A stretch of DNA of 64,000 nucleotides, from assembly GCF_020423045.1 (NCBI RefSeq), contig NZ_CP081943.1, positions 1,178,001 to 1,242,000 on the forward strand, given 5' to 3'. Of this stretch, positions 9,611 through 22,001 are shown piece by piece. The position numbers and the translations under genes are program-made. This stretch comes from Pseudomonas sp. MM213 (GTDB lineage Bacteria; Pseudomonadota; Gammaproteobacteria; Pseudomonadales; Pseudomonadaceae). The notes beneath the pieces were generated by a model. That model searched no databases, had not been told where the DNA came from, and worked only from the letters and a program-made list of their open reading frames with translations. How positions within the stretch are numbered: the first letter of the stretch is position 1; the number at the start of each line of letters is the position of its first letter.

Positions 9611-10041
9611 CTTGCTGGTGATCGGGCCTCGAGTCCTGCACTGATCTTGCGGCCGCCATCGCCAGCAAGCCGGCTCCTACAGGGTTTGGTGTTGACCCGG
9701 TGGATCGGCTGCGCACGGTTATTGTAGGAGCCGGCTTGCTGGCGATTGGGCCTTGAGGCTTGCGGTTATGTTGAGGGCGCCATCGCCAGCAAGCTGGCTC
9801 CTACAGGGGTTGGTGTTTACCCGGTGGATCGGCTGCGCACGGCCATTGTAGGAGCCGGCTTGCTGGCGATTGGGCCTTGAGGCTTGCGGTTATGTTGAGG
9901 ACGCCATCGCCAGCAAGCTGGCTCCTACAGGGGTTGGTGTTTACCCGGTGGATCGGCTGCGCACGGTTATTGTAGGAGCCGGCTTGCTGGCGATTGGGCC
10001 TTGAGGCTTGCGGTTATGTTGAGGGCGCCATCGCCAGCAAG
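9611..10041. repeat. Tandem array of a 124-bp REPIN-containing unit
   Basis: Copies start at 9657, 9781 and 9905, exactly 124 bp apart, with a truncated fourth from 10029 and a degenerate half unit before the first (9611-9656). Each unit holds two facing REP sequences about 41 bp apart. In copy 1, 9661-9681 and 9723-9743 are perfect 21-bp inverted repeats; copies 2 and 3 have one mismatch. The sequences between the hairpins (GGGCCTTGAGGCTTGCGGTT) are also conserved, so the whole unit was duplicated. It fills the gap between the pqi operon promoter and the end of the FAD oxidase gene. The gap 9516-10052 holds nothing else apparent except the pqi promoter. Confidence 0.92.
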
Positions 10042-10052
10042 GGGTGGGTGTT

Positions 10053-13953
<3,901 letters not shown>

Positions 13954-14114
13954 AAAGACCTCGTTATTGGTTTTATTAACGCCGGGGAGGGTGGTTTCAT
14001 CCGCCACACACTTCCCCTGGGACGCGTTGACGACTATCTTGGGCGAGCCTTGACGTTCCATCTATCCACTTTCAGCAGCACCAAAACGCACCAAACGAGT
14101 GCGTAAGGTCACCC

Positions 14115-15035
14115 ATGACAGCGTGCAATCCATTACAGGTCCAAGCGTTCGATACCGCCGATGTCGCCGAGCAAATCCGCGCCACACCTGGTTGGGTCCA
14201 GCATTACCAGCAGATGTCGCCGGGGCATTTCGCCGGGCGGGTGCGTTACCTTGACCTGCAGGGCGTAGAGATTTACGAAGAACACATGAACACCCGGGTC
14301 GAGCAGAATTTCAGCGCGCCCGAGGGTGCACTGGCGTTCTGTTTCGATCGCAGTGACAACGCGCTGTACGTGCTGAATGAAGAAAGCCGCAACATCTGGA
14401 TCACGCCGGAGAACTACCAGGAAATCGCCGTGGTGTTCGGGCCGGAGTTCGTTCAGCGTCACGGTCTGAATGTCGCCAGGCTCGAAGGATTGTTCATGGC
14501 ACCGCTGAATTCGGGGCAGAACGCGCTGTTCAGCCGTTGGCTGAGCGGGACTTTGACCCGGTTGGCGCAAACCCTCGATCCGCCGAGCAAAGAGGCCTTG
14601 ACCCAGCAGTTGCTGGAAGACTGCCTGTACATCCTCGACAACGCCTCGGTCTGCCTGGATCGCGGCGGTTTGCAGCGCCGCGCTGAAGAGCGGGCGGTGA
14701 TAAAGCGCATTGGTGAATGGGCGGCCGATTCCCCGGAAGAAACCCTGAACCTGCTGGAGCTTTCCCGGGTTGCCGGGGTGTCATTGCGTCAGTTGCAGCA
14801 CGCGTTCAAGGCGTACACCGGCATGACGCCGACCCATTGGCTGCGTCTGCGCCGACTCAACAGCGCCCACCGCGAACTGCTGAATCGCTCGCCTATGGAA
14901 ACCACCGTGGCCGAAGTGGCGATGCAGTGGTCGTTCTGGCATTTGGGGCGGTTTTCCAGCAGCTACCGAGCGTTGTTCAAAGAGCTTCCCAGTCAGACCC
15001 TCGCGCGCAAAACCGGTCGGGCATCAAGCCGCTGA
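14115..15035 (+). CDS. AraC-family transcriptional regulator
   Basis: 306 residues. The last 100 or so residues are the AraC/XylS double helix-turn-helix (LLELSRVAGVSLRQLQHAFK, then AEVAMQWSFWHLGRFSSSYR). The N-terminal 190 residues resemble the sensing part of EutR/FeaR-like regulators with no named ligand. It is divergent from the gamma-glutamylputrescine synthetase gene with a 161-bp shared promoter region, so control of that polyamine/amine unit is the simplest inference. An AAGG ribosome site precedes the ATG. Confidence 0.88.
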   Translation: MTACNPLQVQAFDTADVAEQIRATPGWVQHYQQMSPGHFAGRVRYLDLQGVEIYEEHMNTRVEQNFSAPEGALAFCFDRSDNALYVLNEESRNIWITPENYQEIAVVFGPEFVQRHGLNVARLEGLFMAPLNSGQNALFSRWLSGTLTRLAQTLDPPSKEALTQQLLEDCLYILDNASVCLDRGGLQRRAEERAVIKRIGEWAADSPEETLNLLELSRVAGVSLRQLQHAFKAYTGMTPTHWLRLRRLNSAHRELLNRSPMETTVAEVAMQWSFWHLGRFSSSYRALFKELPSQTLARKTGRASSR

Positions 15036-15047
15036 GCCGACCACTGC

Positions 15048-15968
15048 TCAGCGTGGCTTGGTGGCTTTGGGCGATTTAGTGCTGCCGGGGATGTGCAGGT
15101 AAGCCATGACGCTTTCGGTCAACTCGGTCGCCAGTTTGACGGCTTCCTTGTTGCGCGCCATCACCCCTGCGACCAACCCTTCGATCAAGGCGAGTACGGC
15201 GATGTTGGAACTGGTCATGACCGGGTGATCGGCCGGGGCGAACAGAACGTGATCGGCAACGCTGGTCAGCGGCGATGCAGGCGAATCGGTGATTGCCAGC
15301 ACCTTGGCCCCGCGTTCATGGGCGAAACGGGCGAGTTGCAGGGTGTCGAGCGAGTAACGCGGCAGGGCAATCGCCAGCAAGACGTCCTGGTCGGTAATGG
15401 CGGCCAGACGGTAAGCGGCGTTTTCGTTACCGCCCTCCATGCTGATGGCGGTGGCGTCCGCACAGAACGGCATCAACGTCGAGGCGGCGAGGCCGGCAAA
15501 ATAGACGCTGTTGCCAAACCCCAGAATGTAGATTTTGCGTGCGTTGATCAGGCTGGTGACGAACGCTTCAAACGTGTCTTCATGGTTGTTGGTCGCCGCC
15601 GTCGCCAGGTTACTGGTGGCGCTCTGGATTTGTTCCTGCAGCCCAAACGCGCCATCGGGGCGATGCGCCAATTCGTTGCGCAGCTTGTCGACGGGGGAGA
15701 CCATTTGCTGCAACGTCGCCACCAGCTCGGCCTTCATGCCGGTGTAGCCGCCGAGGTTCAGCGCTTTGGCCAGGCGGTTTACCGCTGCGGGTGAGGTAGA
15801 CGTGACGTGAGCCATCTCTTCAATGGTCAGCGTCGCCGCCTTCAGCGGGTGGCGCAGAATAAAGTCGGCCACCTTGCGCAGTGACGGCGGCAACTCGGAG
15901 ACGGTTTCCGCCAGTTTGCGCATGACCGGCGCGGCATAGACCGTGGTGTCTTTCGATGGGGTCGGCAT
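15048..15968 (-). CDS. RpiR/MurR-family transcriptional regulator
   Basis: 306 residues. N-terminal HTH_6 domain (about 15-90, with HVTSTSPAAVNRLAKALNLGGY as the recognition region) and a C-terminal SIS sugar-phosphate-type isomerase domain (about 125-265: KIYILGFGNSVYFAGLAAS). It lies 120 bp downstream of, and on the same strand as, the amino-acid ABC operon, the place that argR occupies after aotJQMOP in P. aeruginosa. It probably regulates this operon, with an unknown effector. Confidence 0.88.
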   Translation of the reverse strand: MPTPSKDTTVYAAPVMRKLAETVSELPPSLRKVADFILRHPLKAATLTIEEMAHVTSTSPAAVNRLAKALNLGGYTGMKAELVATLQQMVSPVDKLRNELAHRPDGAFGLQEQIQSATSNLATAATNNHEDTFEAFVTSLINARKIYILGFGNSVYFAGLAASTLMPFCADATAISMEGGNENAAYRLAAITDQDVLLAIALPRYSLDTLQLARFAHERGAKVLAITDSPASPLTSVADHVLFAPADHPVMTSSNIAVLALIEGLVAGVMARNKEAVKLATELTESVMAYLHIPGSTKSPKATKPR

Positions 15969-16088
15969 ATCCGGCTCAACATTTCCTGAGAATTAGAGAA
16001 GGCCTGGCATGAGGTTGGCCCGAGTGTATCCGAAGCCGACCCTCGGCGTGCAGCGCAAGGGCGAGGGTCGGTGACGCAAACGCGCGGA

Positions 16089-16853
16089 TTACTTCAAGCT
16101 GCCGGCCAAAAACTGTTGCAGCCGTTCGGACTGTGGTTTTACCAGCACCTCACGCGGATCACCGCGCTCTTCGACCAGGCCCTTATGCAGGAACACCAGT
16201 TGATTGGAGACTTCCCGGGCAAAACCCATTTCGTGGGTCACCACCACCATGGTGCGTCCTTCCTGAGCGAGGTCCTGCATGACCTTCAGCACTTCGCCGA
16301 CCAGCTCGGGGTCGAGTGCCGACGTCGGTTCATCAAACAGCATCACTTCCGGTTCCATGGCCAGCGCACGCGCTATCGCCACGCGCTGCTGCTCGCCACC
16401 TGACATATGCGCCGGCCACGCATTCATGCGGTGCGCCACGCCGACTTTGTTCAAGTAATGCTCGGCCTTTTCCCGCGCTTCTTTCTTGCCCAGCCCCTGC
16501 ACATGCACCGGGGCTTCCATGACGTTTTCAAGGGCACTCATGTGTGACCAGAGATTGAAGTGCTGAAACACCATCGACAGTCGCGAACGCATGCGCTGCA
16601 ACTGCCGGGGTTCGGCAGCCTTCAGGCCACCGAGTTTGTTGTTCACCAGTTTGAGCTGCTCGCCATTGAGCACGATATTGCCCGCGTTCGGCTGTTCCAG
16701 CAGGTTGATGCAGCGCAGGAAGGTGCTTTTTCCTGAGCCGCTGGAACCGATGATGCTGATGACGTCGCCCGCTTTCGCTTCCAGGGATACACCCTTGAGC
16801 ACTTCATGGGCGCCGTAGCTTTTGTGCAGGTTCTGGATTTCAAGTTTGTACAT
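16089..16853 (-). CDS. Amino-acid ABC transporter ATP-binding protein (HisP/AotP type)
   Basis: 254 residues from the ATG at 16853, preceded by GAGAG with 8-base spacing; a GTG at 16862 is also open. Walker A GSSGSGKST (about 34-42), signature MSGGEQQRVAIARAL, Walker B VMLFDEPTSALDPE and the switch histidine in VVVTHEMGF. Length and sequence are those of the polar amino-acid uptake class (HisP, AotP, OccP). It energises the two permeases encoded upstream. Confidence 0.95.
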   Translation of the reverse strand: MYKLEIQNLHKSYGAHEVLKGVSLEAKAGDVISIIGSSGSGKSTFLRCINLLEQPNAGNIVLNGEQLKLVNNKLGGLKAAEPRQLQRMRSRLSMVFQHFNLWSHMSALENVMEAPVHVQGLGKKEAREKAEHYLNKVGVAHRMNAWPAHMSGGEQQRVAIARALAMEPEVMLFDEPTSALDPELVGEVLKVMQDLAQEGRTMVVVTHEMGFAREVSNQLVFLHKGLVEERGDPREVLVKPQSERLQQFLAGSLK

Positions 16854-16871
16854 TCTGTTCACTCTCTGGTG

Positions 16872-17983
16872 TCAGTCGCTGAGTAAGCGGCCCTGGCGAA
16901 TCAGGCGGGTGCCGGCGACTTTGGCCAGCCACAAACCGGGTTGGGCAAAACGCAGACGTTCGCGGGCATAAAGGATGCCGTCGGTGCTGGCGCGCACGAT
17001 GCTGTGGCGATCGTTCAGCGGGTCAAGCACTTCAAACAGTGGATCGCCAACCTTGACCCGGGCGCCCAGCGGTTGCAGGAAACTCACCACACCAGGGTGC
17101 GGCGCGTAGGCATATTGCGTCCCGGCGAATGGCGTTGCTTCACAAGTGGATATCGGGGCCAGGGGCCAGTCACCGCTGATCAGGCCTTGTTCGGCGAGAT
17201 AGCCGAGAATGGCCTCGGCGCTGTCGACACATTGCTCGCGCTCGGTGTCGGCCATGCCACGCAATTCGATGGTCGTGGCCACGCACGCCATCGGGATGGC
17301 CGCTTCGGGAAACAGCTCGGCCAGGCGTAACCAAGGAATCGCACAGGCTTCATCGAAGGCGCTGCCGCCAGCATCTTCGGCCAGCAGGGCGGCACCGGCG
17401 CCCAGGCGTGCGGCCAATGAGCGCAAACGTGGCCAGTGTTGCGGCATGGCATAAAGCAGCATGATCGACTCGAAGTCGCAGTGCAGGTCCAGCACCACGT
17501 CGGCGTCACACGCATGTCGCAACAGCAGGCGACGCAGGCCATCGAGTTCGAAGTGGCTGGCGGTATGTCGGCGAGGACATCGGCCATGGCGCGCCGGATC
17601 AGCGCGGTGTTGACGTCGGCGTCGGTGCCCAGTAGGCCTTTCACCAATGCGGCCACGGCTTCGGTTAACTCGGGGAAATCACGATTGAAATTCTTGCCGC
17701 TGGAGAACTCGAAGCGACCTTGATGGGTGGCCTGGAACATCTGGGCGATGCCGATGGGGTTGGACATCGGCACCAACTCGACGACCCCGTTCAGGCGACC
17801 TTGCTCTTCCAGTACTCGCAGACGACGTTTGAGTTCCACCGCCACGCGCATCCCCGGCAACTCGTCGGCATGCAGGGAGGCCTGGATGTAAGCCTTGCGC
17901 GGCCCGCTGCCAAAGCGAAACAGTGACAGGCGCCGCTCGGTGCCCGAAGCACTCCACGGCAACAGGTATTCAATGTGCTCCAT
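16872..17983 (-). pseudogene. AotO-like succinylglutamate desuccinylase/aspartoacylase-family protein, frameshifted
   Basis: Two overlapping frames together encode one protein of about 370 residues. The first (from ATG 17983) begins MEHIEYLLPWSASGTERR and carries the zinc site H38-A-D-E41. The second, ending at 16872, carries the third ligand region VVLDLHCD and the rest of the domain. The family sequence leaves the first frame at about 17556-17558 (CCGCCA then GC instead of a full codon) and resumes as HFELDGLRRLLLR, so one base is missing. Without the base the first frame runs out of register until a stop at 17180. The context (binding protein, two permeases, this gene, ATPase) equals aotJ-Q-M-O-P. 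A genuine loss or an assembly error are both possible. Confidence 0.8.
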
Positions 17984-17992
17984 AACAGCTCC

Positions 17993-18691
17993 TTAATGCT
18001 TGCGCGGTGCCAGGTATGCCAGCCAGCGGCGCTCGGCCAACTTGAACAGACGAACCAGGATGAAGGTCAGGGCCAGGTAGATAAGGCCGGCAGTGATGAA
18101 CGCCTCGAACGGCAGGTAGAACCGCGAACTGACTGTTCGCGCGGCCCCGGTGATATCCACCAGCGTGACGATCGACGCCAGGCTGGTGGTTTGCAGCATC
18201 ATCAGCACTTCGTTGCTGTACTGCGGCAGCGCCCGGCGCAAGGCCGACGGCAGCAGAATGCGGCGGTACAACGTCACGCGCGACATGCCCATGGCTTTGG
18301 CCGCTTCGATCTCGCCATGTGCCGTGGCCTTCAAACTGCCGGCCAGTAACTCTGCGCTGTAGGCACTGGTGTTGATCGCGAAGGCCAGGCACGCGCAAAA
18401 GGTGGCACTGGACAGGTAGGGCCAGAGCGCGCTTTGGCGTACCGATTCGAACTGCGCCAGGCCGTAATAGATCAGGAACAACTGCACCAGCATGGGCGTG
18501 CCGCGGATCACGTAGGTGTAAAGCCAGGCCGGAAAGTTGATCAGCGGCGATCGAGACACCCGCATCAACGCCAGCGGAACGGCCAGGACCAGGCCGAAGG
18601 CCAGGGAAATCAGCAGCACTTTCAGCGTCACCAGGATGCCGTTGAAATACAGCGGCAGGTTTTCCCAGATCAGGTTGTAGTCGAGCATCAT
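17993..18691 (-). CDS. Amino-acid ABC transporter permease (HisM/AotM type)
   Basis: 232 residues, about five membrane segments. The EAA loop (EIEAAKAMGMSRVTLYRRILLPSALR, about 140-165) couples to the ATPase; the YVIRGTPMLVQLFLIYYGL segment is typical of the HisMQ family. Preceded by the HisQ-type permease gene (13-bp gap) and followed by the deacylase-like gene (9-bp gap), clearly one operon. Confidence 0.95.
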   Translation of the reverse strand: MMLDYNLIWENLPLYFNGILVTLKVLLISLAFGLVLAVPLALMRVSRSPLINFPAWLYTYVIRGTPMLVQLFLIYYGLAQFESVRQSALWPYLSSATFCACLAFAINTSAYSAELLAGSLKATAHGEIEAAKAMGMSRVTLYRRILLPSALRRALPQYSNEVLMMLQTTSLASIVTLVDITGAARTVSSRFYLPFEAFITAGLIYLALTFILVRLFKLAERRWLAYLAPRKH

Positions 18692-18704
18692 TGGTTGCTC
18701 CCCA

Positions 18705-19394
18705 TCACAGTTCGGCGGCTTTGATGCCGACCGAGTAGTGTTTTTCCAGATAGCGCAGCACCAGCAATGACAGGCTGGTCAGCATCAGATAGAGCGCCGC
18801 TACCGCGAGAAAAAAGGTAAACGGCTGGTGGGTGGCGTCCGCAGCGTTCTTGGCTTTGAACATCATGTCCTGCAAGCCGATGACCGAGATCAGCGCGGTG
18901 GATTTGGTCAGCACCAGCCAGTTGTTGGTGAAGCCGGGAAGGGCGAAACGAATCATCTGCGGCACCAGAATTCGCCAGAACACCTGCGCGCCCCTCATGC
19001 CATAAGCGGCACCAGCCTCGGCCTGGCCTTTAGGGATCGCCATAAAGGCGCCGCGAAAGGTTTCCGACAGGTAGGCACCAAAAATGAAACCCATGGTGCA
19101 GACACCGGCGATAAAGGGATTGATATCGATATAGCGGGTGTAACCGAGCGCAAGAGCGACGCGGTTCACCAGATCCTGGCCGCCGTAGAAAATCAGCAGG
19201 ATCAACACCAGGTCGGGAATGCCCCGAATCAGGGTGGTATAACTTTCGCCCAGCATCGCCAGCCATTTCAGTGGCGACAAACGAAAGGCCGCTCCCAGCA
19301 GACCCAATGCTATCGCCATGGCCATGGAAGTCAGGGCCAGGTTAACGGTCAGCCAGGCGCCATCGAGAATGCTCGATCCGTAGCCGTGAAGCAT
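18705..19394 (-). CDS. Amino-acid ABC transporter permease (HisQ/AotQ type)
   Basis: 229 residues from ATG 19394, which has GAGGAA 7 bases upstream; a TTG at 19409 is open in frame but less likely. HisMQ permease features: YTTLIRGIPDLVLILLIFYGGQ and the EAA loop QAEAGAAYGMRGAQVFWRI. It forms a heterodimeric channel with the next gene product. Confidence 0.95.
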   Translation of the reverse strand: MLHGYGSSILDGAWLTVNLALTSMAMAIALGLLGAAFRLSPLKWLAMLGESYTTLIRGIPDLVLILLIFYGGQDLVNRVALALGYTRYIDINPFIAGVCTMGFIFGAYLSETFRGAFMAIPKGQAEAGAAYGMRGAQVFWRILVPQMIRFALPGFTNNWLVLTKSTALISVIGLQDMMFKAKNAADATHQPFTFFLAVAALYLMLTSLSLLVLRYLEKHYSVGIKAAEL

Positions 19395-19486
19395 GATGAA
19401 GTTCCTCAAGCGAGCGCGGTGAGGCGCGCAAACAAGCCCAAAGCGACGCCTGCCCGGGGGCCGGCGCCAGAGTGGCGGGTGAAGGC

Positions 19487-20263
19487 TTATTCGCCGTAGA
19501 TATCGAACGCGAAGTACTTGCTCATCACTTGCTGGTACTTGCCATTTTCGCGGATGGCGTCAATGGCGGCACTCAGGCGGACAACGTTGGCACTGTCACC
19601 TTTACGCACCGCGATCCCGGCGCCCCGACCGAAATATTTCGGGTCGTTGATGTCCGGTCCTACCAGGGCGAAATCCTTGCCCGCCGCGGTTTTGATAAAG
19701 CTTTCGTTGGTGTTGACGATGTCGGCCAGCGTCGCGTCCAGACGGCCTGACGCCAGGTCGAGGAACGCCTCATTCTGCGAGGAATAGCGCACCACCTCGA
19801 TCCCGCGTTCCGCCAGCTGTTCGGTGGCGAAACGGTCGTAAGTCGAGGCGCGTTGCACGCCGACTTTCTTGCCTTTGAGATCAATCAGCGGGTCGTTGAT
19901 CACGTTGCCGGCCTTCATCGCGAACTTGCCCGGCGTGTGGTAGTACTTTTTGCTGAAGTCGACCGACTTCATCCGGTCTTCGGTAATCGACATCGACGAC
20001 AGCACGGCGTCGATCTTGCGCACTTTGAGTGACGGGATCATGCCGTCGAACTCCTGGATGACCCACTCGCATTTGATCTTCATTTCTTCGCACAGGGCAT
20101 TGCCGATGTCGTAGTCGAAACCGCTGACGTTGCCCTCCGGTGTCTTGAAGGAGAAGGGAGGGTAAGCGGCTTCGATACCGATACGCAGGCTGTCTTCGTC
20201 GGCATGCGCCAGGAAGCTTGTTGCGCACAGTGCCATGGCGCCTAGAAGTGCTCTTTTGTTCAT
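19487..20263 (-). CDS. Basic/polar amino-acid ABC transporter substrate-binding protein (HisJ/ArgT/AotJ family)
   Basis: 258 residues from the ATG at 20263, with AAGGAGT upstream; an open extension to 20362 is not needed. Signal peptide 1-22 (ends AHA). SBP_bac_3 fold: RIGIEAAYPPFSFKTPEGN at the N-terminus, FDYDIGNALCEEM, WVIQEFDGMIPSLKVRKIDA. The closest named group is the arginine/ornithine/opine binders (AotJ, ArgT, OccT-like). First gene of the operon; the promoter should lie in 20264-20538. Confidence 0.93.
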   Translation of the reverse strand: MNKRALLGAMALCATSFLAHADEDSLRIGIEAAYPPFSFKTPEGNVSGFDYDIGNALCEEMKIKCEWVIQEFDGMIPSLKVRKIDAVLSSMSITEDRMKSVDFSKKYYHTPGKFAMKAGNVINDPLIDLKGKKVGVQRASTYDRFATEQLAERGIEVVRYSSQNEAFLDLASGRLDATLADIVNTNESFIKTAAGKDFALVGPDINDPKYFGRGAGIAVRKGDSANVVRLSAAIDAIRENGKYQQVMSKYFAFDIYGE

Positions 20264-20538
20264 TTTGTTGACTCCTTGAAGGGGCGTTTGGGTGGTCCGG
20301 GTAGAAGCCGTCCGATCTGGCGATGTCGCAGTCCCTGAAATGTGTGCAGCTATAATTGACACGTTTTATTTCATTTTGCAACAGTGTGAAAATATACATA
20401 TCAAAACAGGGCGCACAAATTCTCGACGCGCATGACCCGAAACCGGTGTGTAGTGAGGGCCGTCAGTCACCCGTCGGAGGAGGGGGAGCGGGGGTGATCT
20501 ACACTCTTGATGGCTGAGAAAAATGCCAGGAGGTTTTC

Positions 20539-20991
20539 ATGAACAGGTTGTCTTGCATTGGCCTGTGTCTCGCGCTGTCGGTTGTCGCTACTCAGAGTCG
20601 GGCAGAAACGGTTGTGCCGATGAAAGGGCAGAACTCGCAACAGACACAGCTGGACATCAATGAGTGCCACAACGTGGCCGCCAGTCAGAGTTCATCGACG
20701 CAGCCAACATCCGGTGGCCGCCTGAAAGGCGCGGCGGTCGGTGCCGCTGCCGGAGCCGCTGGAGCTCAGGTTCGCGGGCGCCAGCACGACGAGTTTTATG
20801 ACCGCGTCGATGACGATGTAAAGCAGGATTATCGGCAGAATCGCGCCAAAGAGACGGCAGCGGCAGGCGCGGTGGTCGGTGGCTCGCGTCAACGCCAGGA
20901 GCGCCGGGCGCAGCAGAAAACCGCCGCTTCGACCAGCTCGACGGCCTATACCAGTTGCCTGCAAGGTAAGGGGTATCAGGTCAATCCCTGA
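20539..20991 (+). CDS. Glycine-zipper domain protein of unknown function
   Basis: 150 residues with a strong ribosome site (AGGAGG, 6 bases before ATG). Signal peptide about 1-22 (ends SRA). Residues about 58-80 (GGRLKGAAVGAAAGAAGAQV) and 105-118 (AAAGAVVGG) are Gly/Ala zippers like those in SlyB/OsmB-type envelope proteins, though no lipobox Cys is present. Two Cys residues (ECHNVAA; SCLQGKGY) flank the zipper and may form a disulfide. The final 16 bp overlap the end of the convergent DUF2955 gene. Confidence 0.8.
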   Translation: MNRLSCIGLCLALSVVATQSRAETVVPMKGQNSQQTQLDINECHNVAASQSSSTQPTSGGRLKGAAVGAAAGAAGAQVRGRQHDEFYDRVDDDVKQDYRQNRAKETAAAGAVVGGSRQRQERRAQQKTAASTSSTAYTSCLQGKGYQVNP

Positions 20992-22001
20992 GCGTGTTTT
21001 GGCGGTCGCTGATCCAGCAGATACACCATCAGGCAGGCATACAGCGTCACCAGAATGAACAGTCCCATGCGCACGGCGAATGCGGTGTAGACGTCCTTGC
21101 CTGCGATGCTGTCCTGCACCGACTGGCCCAGCAGAATGATCATCGTGATCAGGCTGTTGAGCCAGAACCCCGGGGTTAAACTTGTCGGGCTCAGCGCGTA
21201 GAGCTTGCGCGCAATGATCAGACCGAACAGCAGCATCCACAGAAAAAACATCCAGAGGTGCACAAACAGGCTGAGTGCACTCCAGAACAGCACCGCCAGC
21301 ACACCGGCGAGCAGGGTCGAACCGACCAGTTCGCGACCGGCGTTGCGGGCTGTGGTGGAACTCTGCTGACCCAGGCCGACCGCCTTCAGGATGATCGGCA
21401 GATAGCTTGCCGGATCGATCAATGCCAGTAAAAACGCCGGTAGCACAATCAGGGTTGCACGCAGCGCCACGCGGCTGACTTCTTCGGCTGGCATCGGCGG
21501 CGCGACTGGCGGCGACGGTGCGTTGGCAGGTTCAGGAAACAGCCAATGACTCAGCCCGACCACCATCACGGCCAGCAGCAATCCTTTGACCAGCGCCCCG
21601 ATGACCGTCGCCGCGAGGTCGAACTCGGCAACGCCGGCCGAGGAAATCATGGTCAGGCCGATCACCAGGAACGTGACGATCAAATTGTTGCCGCCGCGCA
21701 GCCCAAAACGAAACACCATAAACAGGCACACGCCGATCAACAGTACGCCGCTGACCGGGTAATAACGCAGGATCGGAATCAGCAACAGGCCGACGCCGGT
21801 GGTCAACATTGCGATCAGCGCGAGCGCCAGTCCAGCCTTAAACGGCAGCGCACGATTGACGCTGGCGAGCAACAACAACGCCAGCACCGGCGCGATGAAC
21901 GGAATCGGCAATCCCAAACCGAAACTGGCCGCCAGACACATCGCGGTGCCGGTGGCCAGGCGCAATGCGCGCTGCTCCCGGGGTGTGCGCTCAGTAGGCA
22001 T
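20976..22001 (-). CDS. DUF2955 inner-membrane protein, probable efflux component
   Basis: 341 residues, about ten membrane helices in two groups, separated by a Pro/Ala-rich loop near residue 165-175. The DUF2955 (FUSC-like) family is commonly encoded with HlyD-type adaptors and is thought to be the inner-membrane part of aromatic-acid or drug exporters such as AaeB relatives. The start overlaps the adaptor gene by 11 bp. Substrate unknown. Its 3' end overlaps a convergent gene by 16 bp. Confidence 0.85.
   Translation of the reverse strand: MPTERTPREQRALRLATGTAMCLAASFGLGLPIPFIAPVLALLLLASVNRALPFKAGLALALIAMLTTGVGLLLIPILRYYPVSGVLLIGVCLFMVFRFGLRGGNNLIVTFLVIGLTMISSAGVAEFDLAATVIGALVKGLLLAVMVVGLSHWLFPEPANAPSPPVAPPMPAEEVSRVALRATLIVLPAFLLALIDPASYLPIILKAVGLGQQSSTTARNAGRELVGSTLLAGVLAVLFWSALSLFVHLWMFFLWMLLFGLIIARKLYALSPTSLTPGFWLNSLITMIILLGQSVQDSIAGKDVYTAFAVRMGLFILVTLYACLMVYLLDQRPPKHAQGLT

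Noticed and set aside
9611..10041. CRISPR array
   Set aside because: The 124-bp period has conserved spacer sequence and internal REP hairpins; no cas genes are present.
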